This document shows, piece after piece, positions 1-5,463 of a DNA stretch of 6,231 bases (the first letter of the stretch is position 1; each line of letters starts with the position of its first letter). The translations under genes and the position numbers were made by a program. The stretch comes from an uncultured Chloroflexota bacterium (lineage in GTDB: Bacteria > Chloroflexota > Anaerolineae > Anaerolineales > Anaerolineaceae), in the NCBI GenBank assembly GCA_902795255.1, contig CADBKS010000175.1:1-6231 (forward strand), read 5' to 3'. The notes under the pieces were generated by a model. The model did not search any database, was not told the origin of the DNA, and saw nothing but the letters and a program-made list of their open reading frames with translations.

Positions 1-646
1 GTACGATCTGTCCCGGTTCCAGTTTGACATCCTGGGAAACCATTTCGATCGTTACGTCACCGGTGATCGACCCCTGCACCATGCATTCGGCATCAACATC
101 TGTTACGACCGCGTTGATCATGGAAGTGGAATCCGTGATCAGCTTGACCCGGGCCGCGGATGCCGTGACCGCTTCGATCCTTCCAACCAGGCCCTTGTTT
201 GTGACGACCGGCATTCCGGACCGGATGCCCTGATCACTGCCCTGGTTGATCAGGATATATTTCAGAAACGGACTGGGATCTTTGCCGATCACTTTGGCCG
301 GGACATACTGTTCGTCCGGGCTGCTGCGGGCAAAACCGAGCAGGGCATAAAGAATATCCGCCTCATTCAGGTTCTGCTGCAGCTGAATGATATAATTCTG
401 CAGCTCCGCTACCTGCTTTTTCAGTTCTTCATTTTCAGCGGCAAGTTCAACCTCGGTTTGGGAAATGCTGAAAAGATTGACGACGAAATTCAGCCGCTCC
501 ATAACCGTCGACTGGACCCGGATGACCGGCCCCATCAGCCTGTCGATCACTTTGTTCATATAACCGCTTAAAGCAAAAAAAGCGATGCCGAGAACGATCA
601 GTACCAGTACGATTTTTTTCCAGTTTCGGAAATTGATTTTACGCAT
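1..646 (-). CDS. mreC: Cell shape-determining protein MreC, N-terminal 215 residues (runs off left edge)
   Basis: MreC is the bitopic membrane partner of MreB in the elongasome; it links the cytoplasmic MreB filaments to peptidoglycan synthases outside the membrane. Translating back from the ATG at 644-646 gives an open frame of 215 codons to the window edge. Seen in order: a basic start (MRKINFRNWKK), one membrane segment at about residues 12-30, a heptad-like coiled coil at about 64-96 (ENEELKKQVAELQ), then the first part of the MreC beta-barrel domain, with the family-typical stretches VIGKDPSPF (119-127), INQGSDQGIRSGMPVV (133-148) and NKGLVGRIEAV (150-160). The C-terminal barrel is outside the window. 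The start lies 28 bases after the distal mreB stop at 675-677, so the two are probably one transcript. No strong Shine-Dalgarno sequence is visible before the ATG (only GATAAG about 10 bases upstream), suggesting dependence on translation of mreB. Identification is firm; the missing C-terminus is only a window limit. Confidence 0.95.
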   Translation of the reverse strand, partial: MRKINFRNWKKIVLVLIVLGIAFFALSGYMNKVIDRLMGPVIRVQSTVMERLNFVVNLFSISQTEVELAAENEELKKQVAELQNYIIQLQQNLNEADILYALLGFARSSPDEQYVPAKVIGKDPSPFLKYILINQGSDQGIRSGMPVVTNKGLVGRIEAVTASAARVKLITDSTSMINAVVTDVDAECMVQGSITGDVTIEMVSQDVKLEPGQIV

Positions 647-674
647 AAATCAAACGCTTATCGGGCGTCCTGCA

Positions 675-806
675 TTACCTCGGGCTGCTGAACCGGTCGA
701 CGCTTGCGCGGAATTGTTCAAGCGCTTCCTCACTTTCGAGGATCGCACCCGCACCACGTGCAACACTGGTCATCGGGTCATCAGCGACCCAGACACGGAT
801 CCCGAG
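675..806 (-). pseudogene. mreB: Detached C-terminal 43 codons of mreB beyond the internal stop
   Basis: Reading on in the mreB frame past the TAA at 807-809 gives 43 codons and then TAA at 675-677. They begin LGIRVWVADDPMTSVARGAG (first 20 residues), followed by AILESEEALEQF and a short polar tail. This matches the expected MreB end, where ADDP and the GAG(A/R)xLE helix are strongly conserved. With codon 311 as sense, the protein would be 354 residues, a normal MreB length. Single-base routes from sense to TAA at this site include CAA (Gln), GAA (Glu) and AAA (Lys); all three would suit the position between RLND and LGIRVW. There is no nearby start codon with a Shine-Dalgarno sequence, so independent translation is unlikely. 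Without the internal stop, the gap to mreC is 28 bases. Confidence 0.85.
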
Positions 807-1739
807 TTAGTCATTCAGACGGTCGGCCATACCGAGGATCTGCGCACCGCCTCCGGAAAGGCAGATGCCGGTTTCGATCAGGTCTGCTACCAGTTCCGGC
901 GGAGCTTCGTCGATCGCGTCTTTGATCGTATCGATCATCACCTGGATCGAGCCGGAGATCGCTTCACGGATCTCAACAGATGAGACTTCCACCGCTTCCG
1001 GAAGCCCCGTAACGAGATTTCTTCCGCGGATGATCATCGTTTTTTCTGTCGGGAGCGGGAACGCGGATGCGATCGATATTTTGGTCTGCTCGGCCATTCG
1101 TTCGCCGATGAATAGATTGTAGCGGTTGCGGACGTAGTTGATAATGTCCTGCTCCAGTTCGTCGCCGGCTACACGCAGAGACCGGAACACGACGATCTCA
1201 TTGAGGGAAAGGATCGCAACTTCGGTCGTACCGCCGCCGATATCGACGACCATCGTACCGCGGATCTCATTGATCGGAAGGCCGATCCCGATGGCTGTGG
1301 CTTTCGGTTCCTCGATCAGGTAAATTTCCCGTGCGCCTGCCGCCATGGCCGCGTCATAGACGGCGCGTCGTTCCACATCCGTCGCGCCGCAGGGAATGCC
1401 GATCACGACACGGGGTCGGGGGAACGGAGCGATCGACTGCTGATGTGCCCGGCCGATAAAATAACCGAGCATGGCCTGCGTGATCTCAAATTCGGAAATA
1501 ACACCGTCCCGGAGCGGACGGATGACGCTCAGGTTCGCAGGGGTCCGCCCGACCATTTCTTTGGCCTGCATCCCGATGGCGACCGGACGTTTGGTCCGTT
1601 TTTCGACAGCGACCCACGAAGGTTCATTGATCACAATGCCCTTTCCGCGAACATATACCAAAGTATTTGCCGTCCCGAGATCGATTCCGATATCAAGGGA
1701 GAACAAACCTAATAACCAGTTCAGTGGGTTGAATGCCAA
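807..1739 (-). CDS. mreB: Rod shape-determining protein MreB, ending early at an in-frame TAA
   Basis: MreB is the bacterial actin: it binds ATP, polymerises on the inner face of the membrane and guides lateral wall synthesis. The product shows all the actin-fold signatures: phosphate-1 loop DIGIDLGTANT (16-26), the connecting segment LIEEPKATAIGIG (141-153), phosphate-2 VVDIGGGTTEVAI (164-176) and the adenosine motif ICLSGGGAQILGM (292-304). The N-terminus MAFNPLNWLLGLFSLDIG could serve as a membrane-binding stretch. The start is TTG at 1737-1739, chosen because GGAG (1747-1750) sits 8 bases upstream and no ATG or GTG fits better. The frame stops at TAA (807-809) after 310 residues, while MreB usually has about 330-350. 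The missing end is encoded in the same frame just downstream (next entry), so this is a nonsense change rather than a frameshift. If real, the protein lacks the last strand and helix of subdomain IA and may be inactive. A second MreB/Mbl copy elsewhere could compensate. Confidence 0.9.
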   Translation of the reverse strand: MAFNPLNWLLGLFSLDIGIDLGTANTLVYVRGKGIVINEPSWVAVEKRTKRPVAIGMQAKEMVGRTPANLSVIRPLRDGVISEFEITQAMLGYFIGRAHQQSIAPFPRPRVVIGIPCGATDVERRAVYDAAMAAGAREIYLIEEPKATAIGIGLPINEIRGTMVVDIGGGTTEVAILSLNEIVVFRSLRVAGDELEQDIINYVRNRYNLFIGERMAEQTKISIASAFPLPTEKTMIIRGRNLVTGLPEAVEVSSVEIREAISGSIQVMIDTIKDAIDEAPPELVADLIETGICLSGGGAQILGMADRLND

Positions 1740-1750
1740 AATACTGCTCC
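1737..1750 (-). promoter_or_regulatory. mreB ribosome binding site and TTG start
   Basis: On the minus strand GGAG (1747-1750) is followed by 8 bases (GCAGTATT) and then TTG (1737-1739). This decides the rare TTG start of mreB. The predicted protein then begins at the usual distance from the phosphate-1 motif. Confidence 0.7.
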
Positions 1751-1791
1751 GAAACTTTTTTTTAAACTATTCTAATACACAATACAAATTA

Positions 1792-1818
1792 ATTATACCA
1801 AATCTTTCGGTTTGTCCA
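1792..1818 (-). promoter_or_regulatory. Probable mreB promoter inside the 3' end of the HAD gene
   Basis: Minus-strand TGGTATAAT (1792-1800) is a perfect -10 with a TGN extension. TGGACA at 1813-1818 is a five-of-six -35, with a short 15-bp spacer that an extended -10 can tolerate. The -10 overlaps the TAA stop codon (1793-1795) of the upstream HAD gene. Transcription would begin near 1785, giving a leader of roughly 45 bases before the TTG start, containing an A8 run (1756-1763 on the given strand reads T8). mreBC could thus be expressed independently of, or in addition to, read-through from the HAD gene. Confidence 0.6.
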
Positions 1819-2506
1819 TGGAATCAGCCATTTCACTGCGGGATCGGCTGAGAACTTCCGGCAGATCGCTGACCGAGTCCAGTTCGATGTCCGCATGGAA
1901 AAGCCGGAGGAAACGAAGTGAATCGAATCCGGTTTTCACCGCAGCGGAAAGGGCGCCGGCCCGCTTCGCGCAGAGGATGTCAAAAACCGTATCTCCGACC
2001 ATCAGACAGTTCGCAGCCGGGACACCTGCACGTGCGGCCATTGTGAGGATCGGCATGGGATGCGGCTTGATGAAACGGCAGTCTTCGGCGGAGATCACGC
2101 AGCTGATTTTGTCTGCGATCCCGAACTTTTCAATAAATGCGTCGGTACTTTTTCTTCCGCCGGAGGTGATGATCCCGATCTGATAATTCCGGCTCAGCTC
2201 CTCCAGCATGGCGGACATTCCCTCGACTTCACGGTACTTATATTCATTGCCGACAGACATGCGGCTGTGGAACCGGTGCAGGACACCGTCCAGTCCGATC
2301 AAGTCCAGCAGACGGTAGCAGAGATGCAGGCCTGTTTCTCCGGCCATAACGATAGCCCGCACCGGCTTTTCGATCGTGCTTCTTTTGATGAACGGCAGCA
2401 CTTTCCCGGCCAGGACTGTCCCTTTTTCCACAAAATAGTCGTCCGTTTCAGCCAGCGTCCCGTCCACATCAAAGATGATCAGCTTGATTTTTTCCAGTCC
2501 GTTCAT
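1793..2506 (-). CDS. HAD-superfamily hydrolase (phosphoglycolate phosphatase-like)
   Basis: A 237-residue cytoplasmic phosphatase-like enzyme of the haloacid dehalogenase superfamily. All four motifs are present: motif I FDVDGT with nucleophile D13 and acid/base D15; motif II IITSGG with T114/S115; motif III lysine K147 in IKPHP; motif IV VGDTVFD with Mg-binding D172 and D176. The region between motifs I and II (about residues 20-100) is the size of a small alpha-helical cap, which fits the subfamily IA (Gph/PGP type). The substrate cannot be read from sequence: phosphoglycolate, pyrophosphate and sugar phosphates are all possible. The ATG start (2504-2506) overlaps by four bases (ATGA) the stop of a small upstream frame, and its own Shine-Dalgarno sequence is weak. 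The polar C-terminal tail after about residue 220 looks non-catalytic. The gene sits just upstream of mreB on the same strand; that position alone does not prove a cell-wall role. Confidence 0.85.
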   Translation of the reverse strand: MNGLEKIKLIIFDVDGTLAETDDYFVEKGTVLAGKVLPFIKRSTIEKPVRAIVMAGETGLHLCYRLLDLIGLDGVLHRFHSRMSVGNEYKYREVEGMSAMLEELSRNYQIGIITSGGRKSTDAFIEKFGIADKISCVISAEDCRFIKPHPMPILTMAARAGVPAANCLMVGDTVFDILCAKRAGALSAAVKTGFDSLRFLRLFHADIELDSVSDLPEVLSRSRSEMADSMDKPKDLV

Positions 2507-2709
2507 TTTTCGTATCGCAATTCTTTCCGGTACCGATTCGTTATGCGTGCGGGGCCCGGATAGTATAAGTAAACAGATCTGTTTCCCGCAGATTCCATGT
2601 CCGTCCGGATATTCCCTGTACCGTTTTTCTGCAGGCTGACAATGGATCCGTTTTTTGAAAACGTGTTTCGATAATTTCTGCTGCTTCCGGTCAAAAATAT
2701 CTTTTTCAT
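2503..2709 (-). CDS. Possible 68-residue upstream ORF overlapping the HAD gene by ATGA
   Basis: A frame starting MKKIFLTGSSRNYRN and ending KELRYEK stops at the TGA inside ATGA, the start of the HAD gene, a classic arrangement for translational coupling. The frame is open farther upstream, to 2853, as 116 codons, but the extra part is AT-rich and looks non-coding. Against a real gene: no recognised domain, weak Shine-Dalgarno sequence, and a possible -10 element (TACAAT, 2708-2713) overlapping this very ATG. It could equally be an untranslated leader. It contains a perfect 14-bp palindrome, AAACAGATCTGTTT (2571-2584). I do not recognise the protein. Confidence 0.3.
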   Translation of the reverse strand: MKKIFLTGSSRNYRNTFSKNGSIVSLQKNGTGNIRTDMESAGNRSVYLYYPGPARITNRYRKELRYEK

Positions 2710-2716
2710 TGTACCA
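2708..2716 (-). promoter_or_regulatory. Possible extended -10 upstream of the HAD gene
   Basis: Minus-strand TGGTACAAT (2708-2716) resembles the TGGTATAAT elements seen before mreB and tRNA-Lys. No convincing -35 hexamer is found 16-18 bp upstream, so support rests on the extended -10 alone. It would produce a leader of roughly 190 bases before the HAD start. Between this element and the tRNA promoter (2717-2868) I see no gene, only AT-rich spacer. Confidence 0.35.
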
Positions 2717-2868
2717 TTATCAGCCTGAACGTCCCGTATTTCCCGGAACTTTATATAAATTTCGAATAAATTTCTGATATTGATACAAGAATTAATTTCG
2801 CAATATTTTTCATCAAATAAGGCTGAAAATCGGATTGTCATAATTTTTATCAATTTTCATAAAATCCC

Positions 2869-2896
2869 GTGACAAAATCCGGTATTTTGGTATAAT
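2869..2896 (+). promoter_or_regulatory. tRNA-Lys promoter
   Basis: GTGACA (2869-2874, five of six to TTGACA), a 16-bp spacer and TATAAT (2891-2896) preceded by TGG, an extended -10. The expected start near 2903 would leave a 5' leader of about 27 bases before the tRNA, to be removed by RNase P. Confidence 0.8.
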
Positions 2897-2929
2897 AATG
2901 GTCGTTCGGTAAACGGACAACAAACAGAT

Positions 2930-3003
2930 GGCCCATTAGCTCAATTTGGCAGAGCAGCTGACTCTTAATCAGCGTGTTCGGGGTTCGAGTCCCCGATGGG
3001 TCA
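2930..3003 (+). tRNA. tRNA-Lys, anticodon CUU
   Basis: A full cloverleaf of 74 bases can be folded by eye. Acceptor GGCCCAT pairs with ATGGGTC (2996-3002, one G-U pair); D stem GCTC/GAGC (2939-2942 with 2952-2955); anticodon stem GCTGA/TCAGC around loop CTCTTAA, with anticodon CTT at 2964-2966; variable loop GTGTT; T stem CGGGG/CCCCG with loop TTCGAGT; discriminator A at 3003. CUU reads the lysine codon AAG. The following bases are CAC, so the CCA end is not encoded and must be added. tRNA genes are common integration sites for tyrosine-recombinase elements, and an integrase remnant lies downstream, pointing toward this gene. No second copy of the tRNA 3' end is found in the window, so any distal attachment site is outside or lost. 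Confidence 0.95.
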
Positions 3004-3013
3004 CACTTTGAGT

Positions 3014-3037
3014 TATAAAATCATTATTGATTTTATA
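3014..3037 (+). repeat. AT-rich perfect inverted repeat just after the tRNA
   Basis: TATAAAATCA (3014-3023) and TGATTTTATA (3028-3037) form a perfect 10-bp stem with a TTAT loop. It lies between the tRNA and its terminator, so it would be part of the tRNA precursor's 3' trailer. It could guide processing, or be a leftover from integration next to the tRNA. No U-run follows, so it is not itself a terminator. Confidence 0.6.
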
Positions 3038-3051
3038 GTAACACATGAGAT

Positions 3052-3098
3052 AAAGCAAAGCGATCCGAGAGTAAAATCGGATCGCTTCGCTTTTATTT
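3052..3098 (+). terminator. Strong intrinsic terminator of tRNA-Lys
   Basis: AAGCGATCCGA (3058-3068) pairs exactly with TCGGATCGCTT (3077-3087) around an 8-base loop; after one A-C mismatch the stem extends by CGAAA/TTTCG-type pairs to 3052/3093. It runs into TTTTATTT. It ends the tRNA transcript. On the other strand the U-run is poor, so it would be at most a weak stop for leftward transcription from the integrase remnant. Confidence 0.85.
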
Positions 3099-3158
3099 CC
3101 ACATCTGTACAGTCAGGAAAATTGTGCATTTCCAGATAAATTTCGTCGTCTGGTTTTG

Positions 3159-3537
3159 TCATTGACCGGTATTGTTTACAAGCATCATGATTGTTTGTTT
3201 CACATAATCCGGAAGATCATCCAGATAGACCGGCTCCTGTTTTGAGGACAACCTTTTCACTGATGTATGTTGTGTTTCCTCAACACTTTCACCGCCCTTT
3301 TTATTTGCGAGTTTCCTCATGACAGATTTGGCTTCGGTTCCCGACATCCTTGCGTATGTATTTTCTAAAACGGCAAGGGTATGAAGGGAATTATTTGCCA
3401 GTGCCTGTCGTTCCTCCATTGTTTCAACTGTTTCCATCCATTTATGGATATTGCCGTATCGTCCTTTATGAGGGGACATATATTTAATTCCCGCACGGTC
3501 GCAAAGTTCTTTCATAAACCCAACGCGAAGCGTCTCA
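3159..3537 (-). pseudogene. Tyrosine recombinase (integrase), C-terminal remnant
   Basis: The frame ending at TGA 3159-3161 encodes the C-terminal catalytic part of a tyrosine recombinase. It has YMSPHKGRYGN with the HxxR box (His codon 3468-3470, Arg 3459-3461), then LHTLAVLENTY, the H-box with the nucleophilic Tyr (3354-3356) exactly nine residues after the His (3381-3383). This matches phage and ICE integrases that have an SPHKFRHGH-like motif. A tail of about 64 residues follows the Tyr. The N-terminal DNA-binding domains, the first catalytic Arg and the Lys are missing. Integrase-like sequence appears to begin near TETLRVGFMKEL, at the stop codon of the neighbouring 451-residue gene; the same frame stays open to an ATG at 3602, but that part is simply another gene read out of frame. 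The fragment cannot recombine DNA. It points toward tRNA-Lys, the usual layout beside an attachment site. Confidence 0.75.
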
Positions 3538-4890
3538 GTGGGCCTGTATTTCCTCAAGCACCGGCTGCAGTGCTTCAAAGACCTGGCTGCGCAGCGGTGC
3601 ATAGTAGTTTATCGTCTCCTGTACGACGACCGTTCCGCTCAGCTTCCGCATAAAGCTTCCCAGGTCGCGCACCATCCTGCCACTCCCGTTTTCATAGACT
3701 GCAACATGAACATTCGGATAGAATATTGTCCTGCCGTTCCACGAGGCGTGTTCCGGGCCCCAGACCACATCGCAGAGAATGATGTAGTCCGCGCTCTCAG
3801 AAATGGCGTCCGCCGGAAGCAGTGCCTCAGAGATCATGTCCAGTGTGGCGACGGGATCATCATAGACATCCGTATTCTCCCTGTTTGGATACTGCCTGCG
3901 CGTGACGAACAGGAAGGTGTCCCCCGGCGCGAAGGTCACTTCCTCACCGGGCTCACCGAATTCATATTCCGCGGGCGCTGCGGCCTCGTAGTCGAAGGGC
4001 CTCATGTCGTCGCAGTTTGAGCGCATCATCTCCAGCGCGCTCTCCTGCTGATAAGCCTCCAGCATTTGCGGGATAAACCGGCGGCAGGTCTCAATCAGCC
4101 AGGAAGTCGACTGCGCCTTCCGCAGATACCCGTACAGCACGGTTCTTACGGCATATGCGTCGAAGTACGGGTTTTCGATCATTTGTGGAAAGAGCGCTTC
4201 GAACCTGGCTTGTGAAGCGCAAACGCAGTTCTCGAGTTTCAGGTTATAACCCGTGCCGGACCAGCTCGCGCCGATGTTGAGGCGCGAGATATCCTCGCCC
4301 TCGTAGATGCGCATGCTGACATCCTCACTACCCAGCTCAGCCGCAAATGCCTGCACACCTTCCGTGTTCAGCGCAGCAGAGATTTCCTTCGTGCCGATGA
4401 TCAGTGCCATCCGCCCCTCGCAGGCCACGGCGATATGCGCTCCGTAGGACAGAACGAGGATCGTGGTCCCGGTCGTCATTTCCAGGCCATCCATCGGATC
4501 GGAAACCACCCTTGATGCCGCTTCCGCGTACGAATTGTCGGCCTTCCGGTTGACGTATTCAGCCAGTGCCGGCGCGATCTGAATATCTTCCTGAACGTTC
4601 AGCACCTTTCGAACCGTTGCAGCCTGATCTGAATTTAGAAATACGAAGATGAACTTTTCCGGCGAGAGATAATCGATGTTCGAAAACTCCGCAAGCAGTC
4701 CGTCGGGATCCTCTGCGCCGCCCTCCAGCAGGTCGACGGCTTTTCCGGCGGTCATGGCGGCGAGCGTCATCCCCTGGCGCGCCAGACCTCGATCGTACGA
4801 ATAATACCAGGGTTCTTCGTCCTCTGCCAGGACGGGCAAGACGCAGAGCAGAATAGAAATGATCAACAGGATCGAAAACAGCTTTTTCAT
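3535..4890 (-). CDS. Exported protein of unknown function, 451 residues
   Basis: I do not recognise this family. The N-terminus is a clear Sec signal peptide: MKK, a hydrophobic core LFSILLIISILLCVLPV, and a likely cleavage after VLA (residue 22, before EDEEPWYY). There is no lipobox around the cysteine at 16 and no later membrane segment, so the product is probably secreted or held at the wall. The mature part is acidic, with two blocks: about residues 25-280, with hydrophobic strand-like stretches (FIFVFLNS, TTILVLSYGAHIAV, RMALIIGTKEI), and about 300-451, rich in aromatic residues and beta-strand patterns (GDTFLFVTRRQYPN, DYIILCDVVWGPEHASW, NVHVAVYENGSGRMV). The ATG at 4888-4890 has AGGAGGTG 8 bases upstream. 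Its GC content is clearly higher than the DNA on either side. Its stop (TGA, 3535-3537) coincides with the point where integrase homology begins, so the natural C-terminus may have been changed there, although VLEEIQAH reads as a plausible end. Confidence 0.8.
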   Translation of the reverse strand: MKKLFSILLIISILLCVLPVLAEDEEPWYYSYDRGLARQGMTLAAMTAGKAVDLLEGGAEDPDGLLAEFSNIDYLSPEKFIFVFLNSDQAATVRKVLNVQEDIQIAPALAEYVNRKADNSYAEAASRVVSDPMDGLEMTTGTTILVLSYGAHIAVACEGRMALIIGTKEISAALNTEGVQAFAAELGSEDVSMRIYEGEDISRLNIGASWSGTGYNLKLENCVCASQARFEALFPQMIENPYFDAYAVRTVLYGYLRKAQSTSWLIETCRRFIPQMLEAYQQESALEMMRSNCDDMRPFDYEAAAPAEYEFGEPGEEVTFAPGDTFLFVTRRQYPNRENTDVYDDPVATLDMISEALLPADAISESADYIILCDVVWGPEHASWNGRTIFYPNVHVAVYENGSGRMVRDLGSFMRKLSGTVVVQETINYYAPLRSQVFEALQPVLEEIQAH

Positions 4891-4898
4891 GGATAACG

Positions 4899-4936
4899 CA
4901 CCTCCTGTATATACTTTGATATGTCAAATTTTACCA
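4899..4936 (-). promoter_or_regulatory. Ribosome binding site and possible promoter of the exported protein
   Basis: AGGAGGTG (4899-4906) is a near-perfect Shine-Dalgarno sequence 8 bases before the ATG. Farther up, TGGTAAAAT (4928-4936) is a possible extended -10 with no good -35. It would give a leader of about 30 bases. A TTGACA (4922-4927) directly after it has no -10 at usable spacing and is likely chance. The ribosome site is certain; the promoter is tentative. Confidence 0.55.
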
Positions 4937-4982
4937 AAGAACGACACGAAGACAGTGGCAGCCTGCCCACCGGAATATAAAT

Positions 4983-5016
4983 ATATAAAAAGAATCCGCC
5001 AAATGAAGGCGGATCC
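4983..5016 (-). terminator. Intrinsic terminator, leftward
   Basis: Read on the minus strand, ATCCGCC (5008-5014) pairs with GGCGGAT (4994-5000) around a 7-base loop, with one more G-C pair beyond a mismatch, and then runs into TTCTTTTTATATAT. It would stop transcription arriving from the structured element to its right, and so insulates the exported-protein gene. Confidence 0.75.
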
Positions 5017-5087
5017 TCGATTTGTGATACTTTATACTGATTGTTTAGCTCCAGGGAGTAATCAACCCCGGCGCTTTTTTCTACAAT

Positions 5088-5254
5088 AGGAACTCACAAT
5101 GCATTCCGAAGAGAGTGCTTCGCAGGGTGCGGAATGAATATCCACAAGTCTGCGAAAGTTCCTTCCCTCACCCGGTTTTATGGGGGCTTCGCCTCCAAAC
5201 CCCCATCTTTGATATTCTGGCTCCTGTTGTGACTCACCCGCTGTAAGCGGCGGG
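5088..5254 (-). ncRNA. Highly structured non-coding block: candidate structured RNA or relic transfer origin
   Basis: Seen directly: P1 AGGAACT (5088-5094) with AGTTCCT (5157-5163); P2 CATTCCG (5102-5108) with CGGAATG (5130-5136); P3 TTCGCAG (5119-5125, inside the P2 loop) with CTGCGAA (5150-5156, outside P2). P2 and P3 interleave, making an H-type pseudoknot, and P3 abuts P1 so they could stack. To the right, ATGGGGG (5180-5186) pairs with CCCCCAT (5200-5206), and CCGC (5238-5241) with GCGG (5247-5250). A 96-codon frame crosses the block (5062-5352, minus) but has no protein-like character. A possible promoter (5275-5301) and the terminator at 4983-5016 would bound a leftward transcript of about 285 bases. 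Since all pairs are Watson-Crick, strand is not decided by pairing. Alternatives: an oriT of an integrative element, whose MOB genes are gone, or a transposon end. The class is inference; the structure is observed. Confidence 0.5.
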
Positions 5255-5274
5255 CACCTTTTATTCAATTTTTG

Positions 5275-5301
5275 CTTATACTCCGGATTATGAAAAGTCA
5301 A
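5275..5301 (-). promoter_or_regulatory. Possible promoter in front of the structured element
   Basis: Minus-strand TTGACT (5296-5301), a 15-bp spacer and TATAAG (5275-5280), each five of six to consensus; the spacer is short. An alternative is the extended -10 TGGTATAAC at 5309-5317, without a -35. Either would start transcription just to the right of the structured block and proceed toward the terminator at 4983-5016. Confidence 0.4.
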
Positions 5302-5322
5302 GATAATTGTTATACCAAAACG

Positions 5323-5351
5323 CATGCATTTTTGCTTTTTTTTGATATTCA
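5323..5351. repeat. 29-bp direct repeat, left copy
   Basis: Begins CATGCATTTTTGC and ends TTTTTGATATTCA. It matches the copy at 5925-5953 at 26 of 29 positions, in the same orientation, about 600 bp apart. This copy lies roughly 20 bp upstream (minus-strand sense) of the possible promoter of the structured element. Confidence 0.7.
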
Positions 5352-5463
5352 TTATTATGAGTATCAGTTATTTACTTTCATTCCGGATAAATAATTTAAT
5401 ACTAGTGAGCGGTGCGAAAACGCTAAAAAATAACTATTCTCAGAAAACCAGGATTTTAAATGC

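Noticed and set aside
807..809. Genetic code change with UAA read as an amino acid
   Set aside because: UAA ends the HAD gene and the distal mreB frame at the expected places, so it serves as a normal stop in this window.
585..983. Plus-strand frames across mreC and mreB, and others at 1443-1851 and 2060-2563
   Set aside because: They are antisense shadows of well-identified minus-strand genes and have no ribosome sites or domains.
2503..2853. Full 116-codon version of the frame upstream of the HAD gene
   Set aside because: Its first 48 codons are AT-rich spacer between divergent genes, with no ribosome site; only the shorter 68-codon version is kept, at low confidence.
4559..4927. 122-codon minus-strand frame overlapping the exported-protein gene
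   Set aside because: It is an arginine-rich alternative frame of the same DNA; the 451-residue frame has the signal peptide and the ribosome binding site.
4922..4927. TTGACA as a -35 for the exported-protein gene
   Set aside because: No -10 hexamer lies 15-19 bp downstream; that position is taken by the Shine-Dalgarno region.
5051..5080. Plus-strand terminator (CCAGGG with CCCCGG, then six T)
   Set aside because: The short stem has a mismatch and is separated from the T-run, and there is no plus-strand gene upstream.
5062..5352. 96-codon minus-strand frame as a protein gene
   Set aside because: It runs through the hairpins and pseudoknot, has no domain or protein-like pattern, and lacks a ribosome binding site; the DNA structure explains the sequence better.
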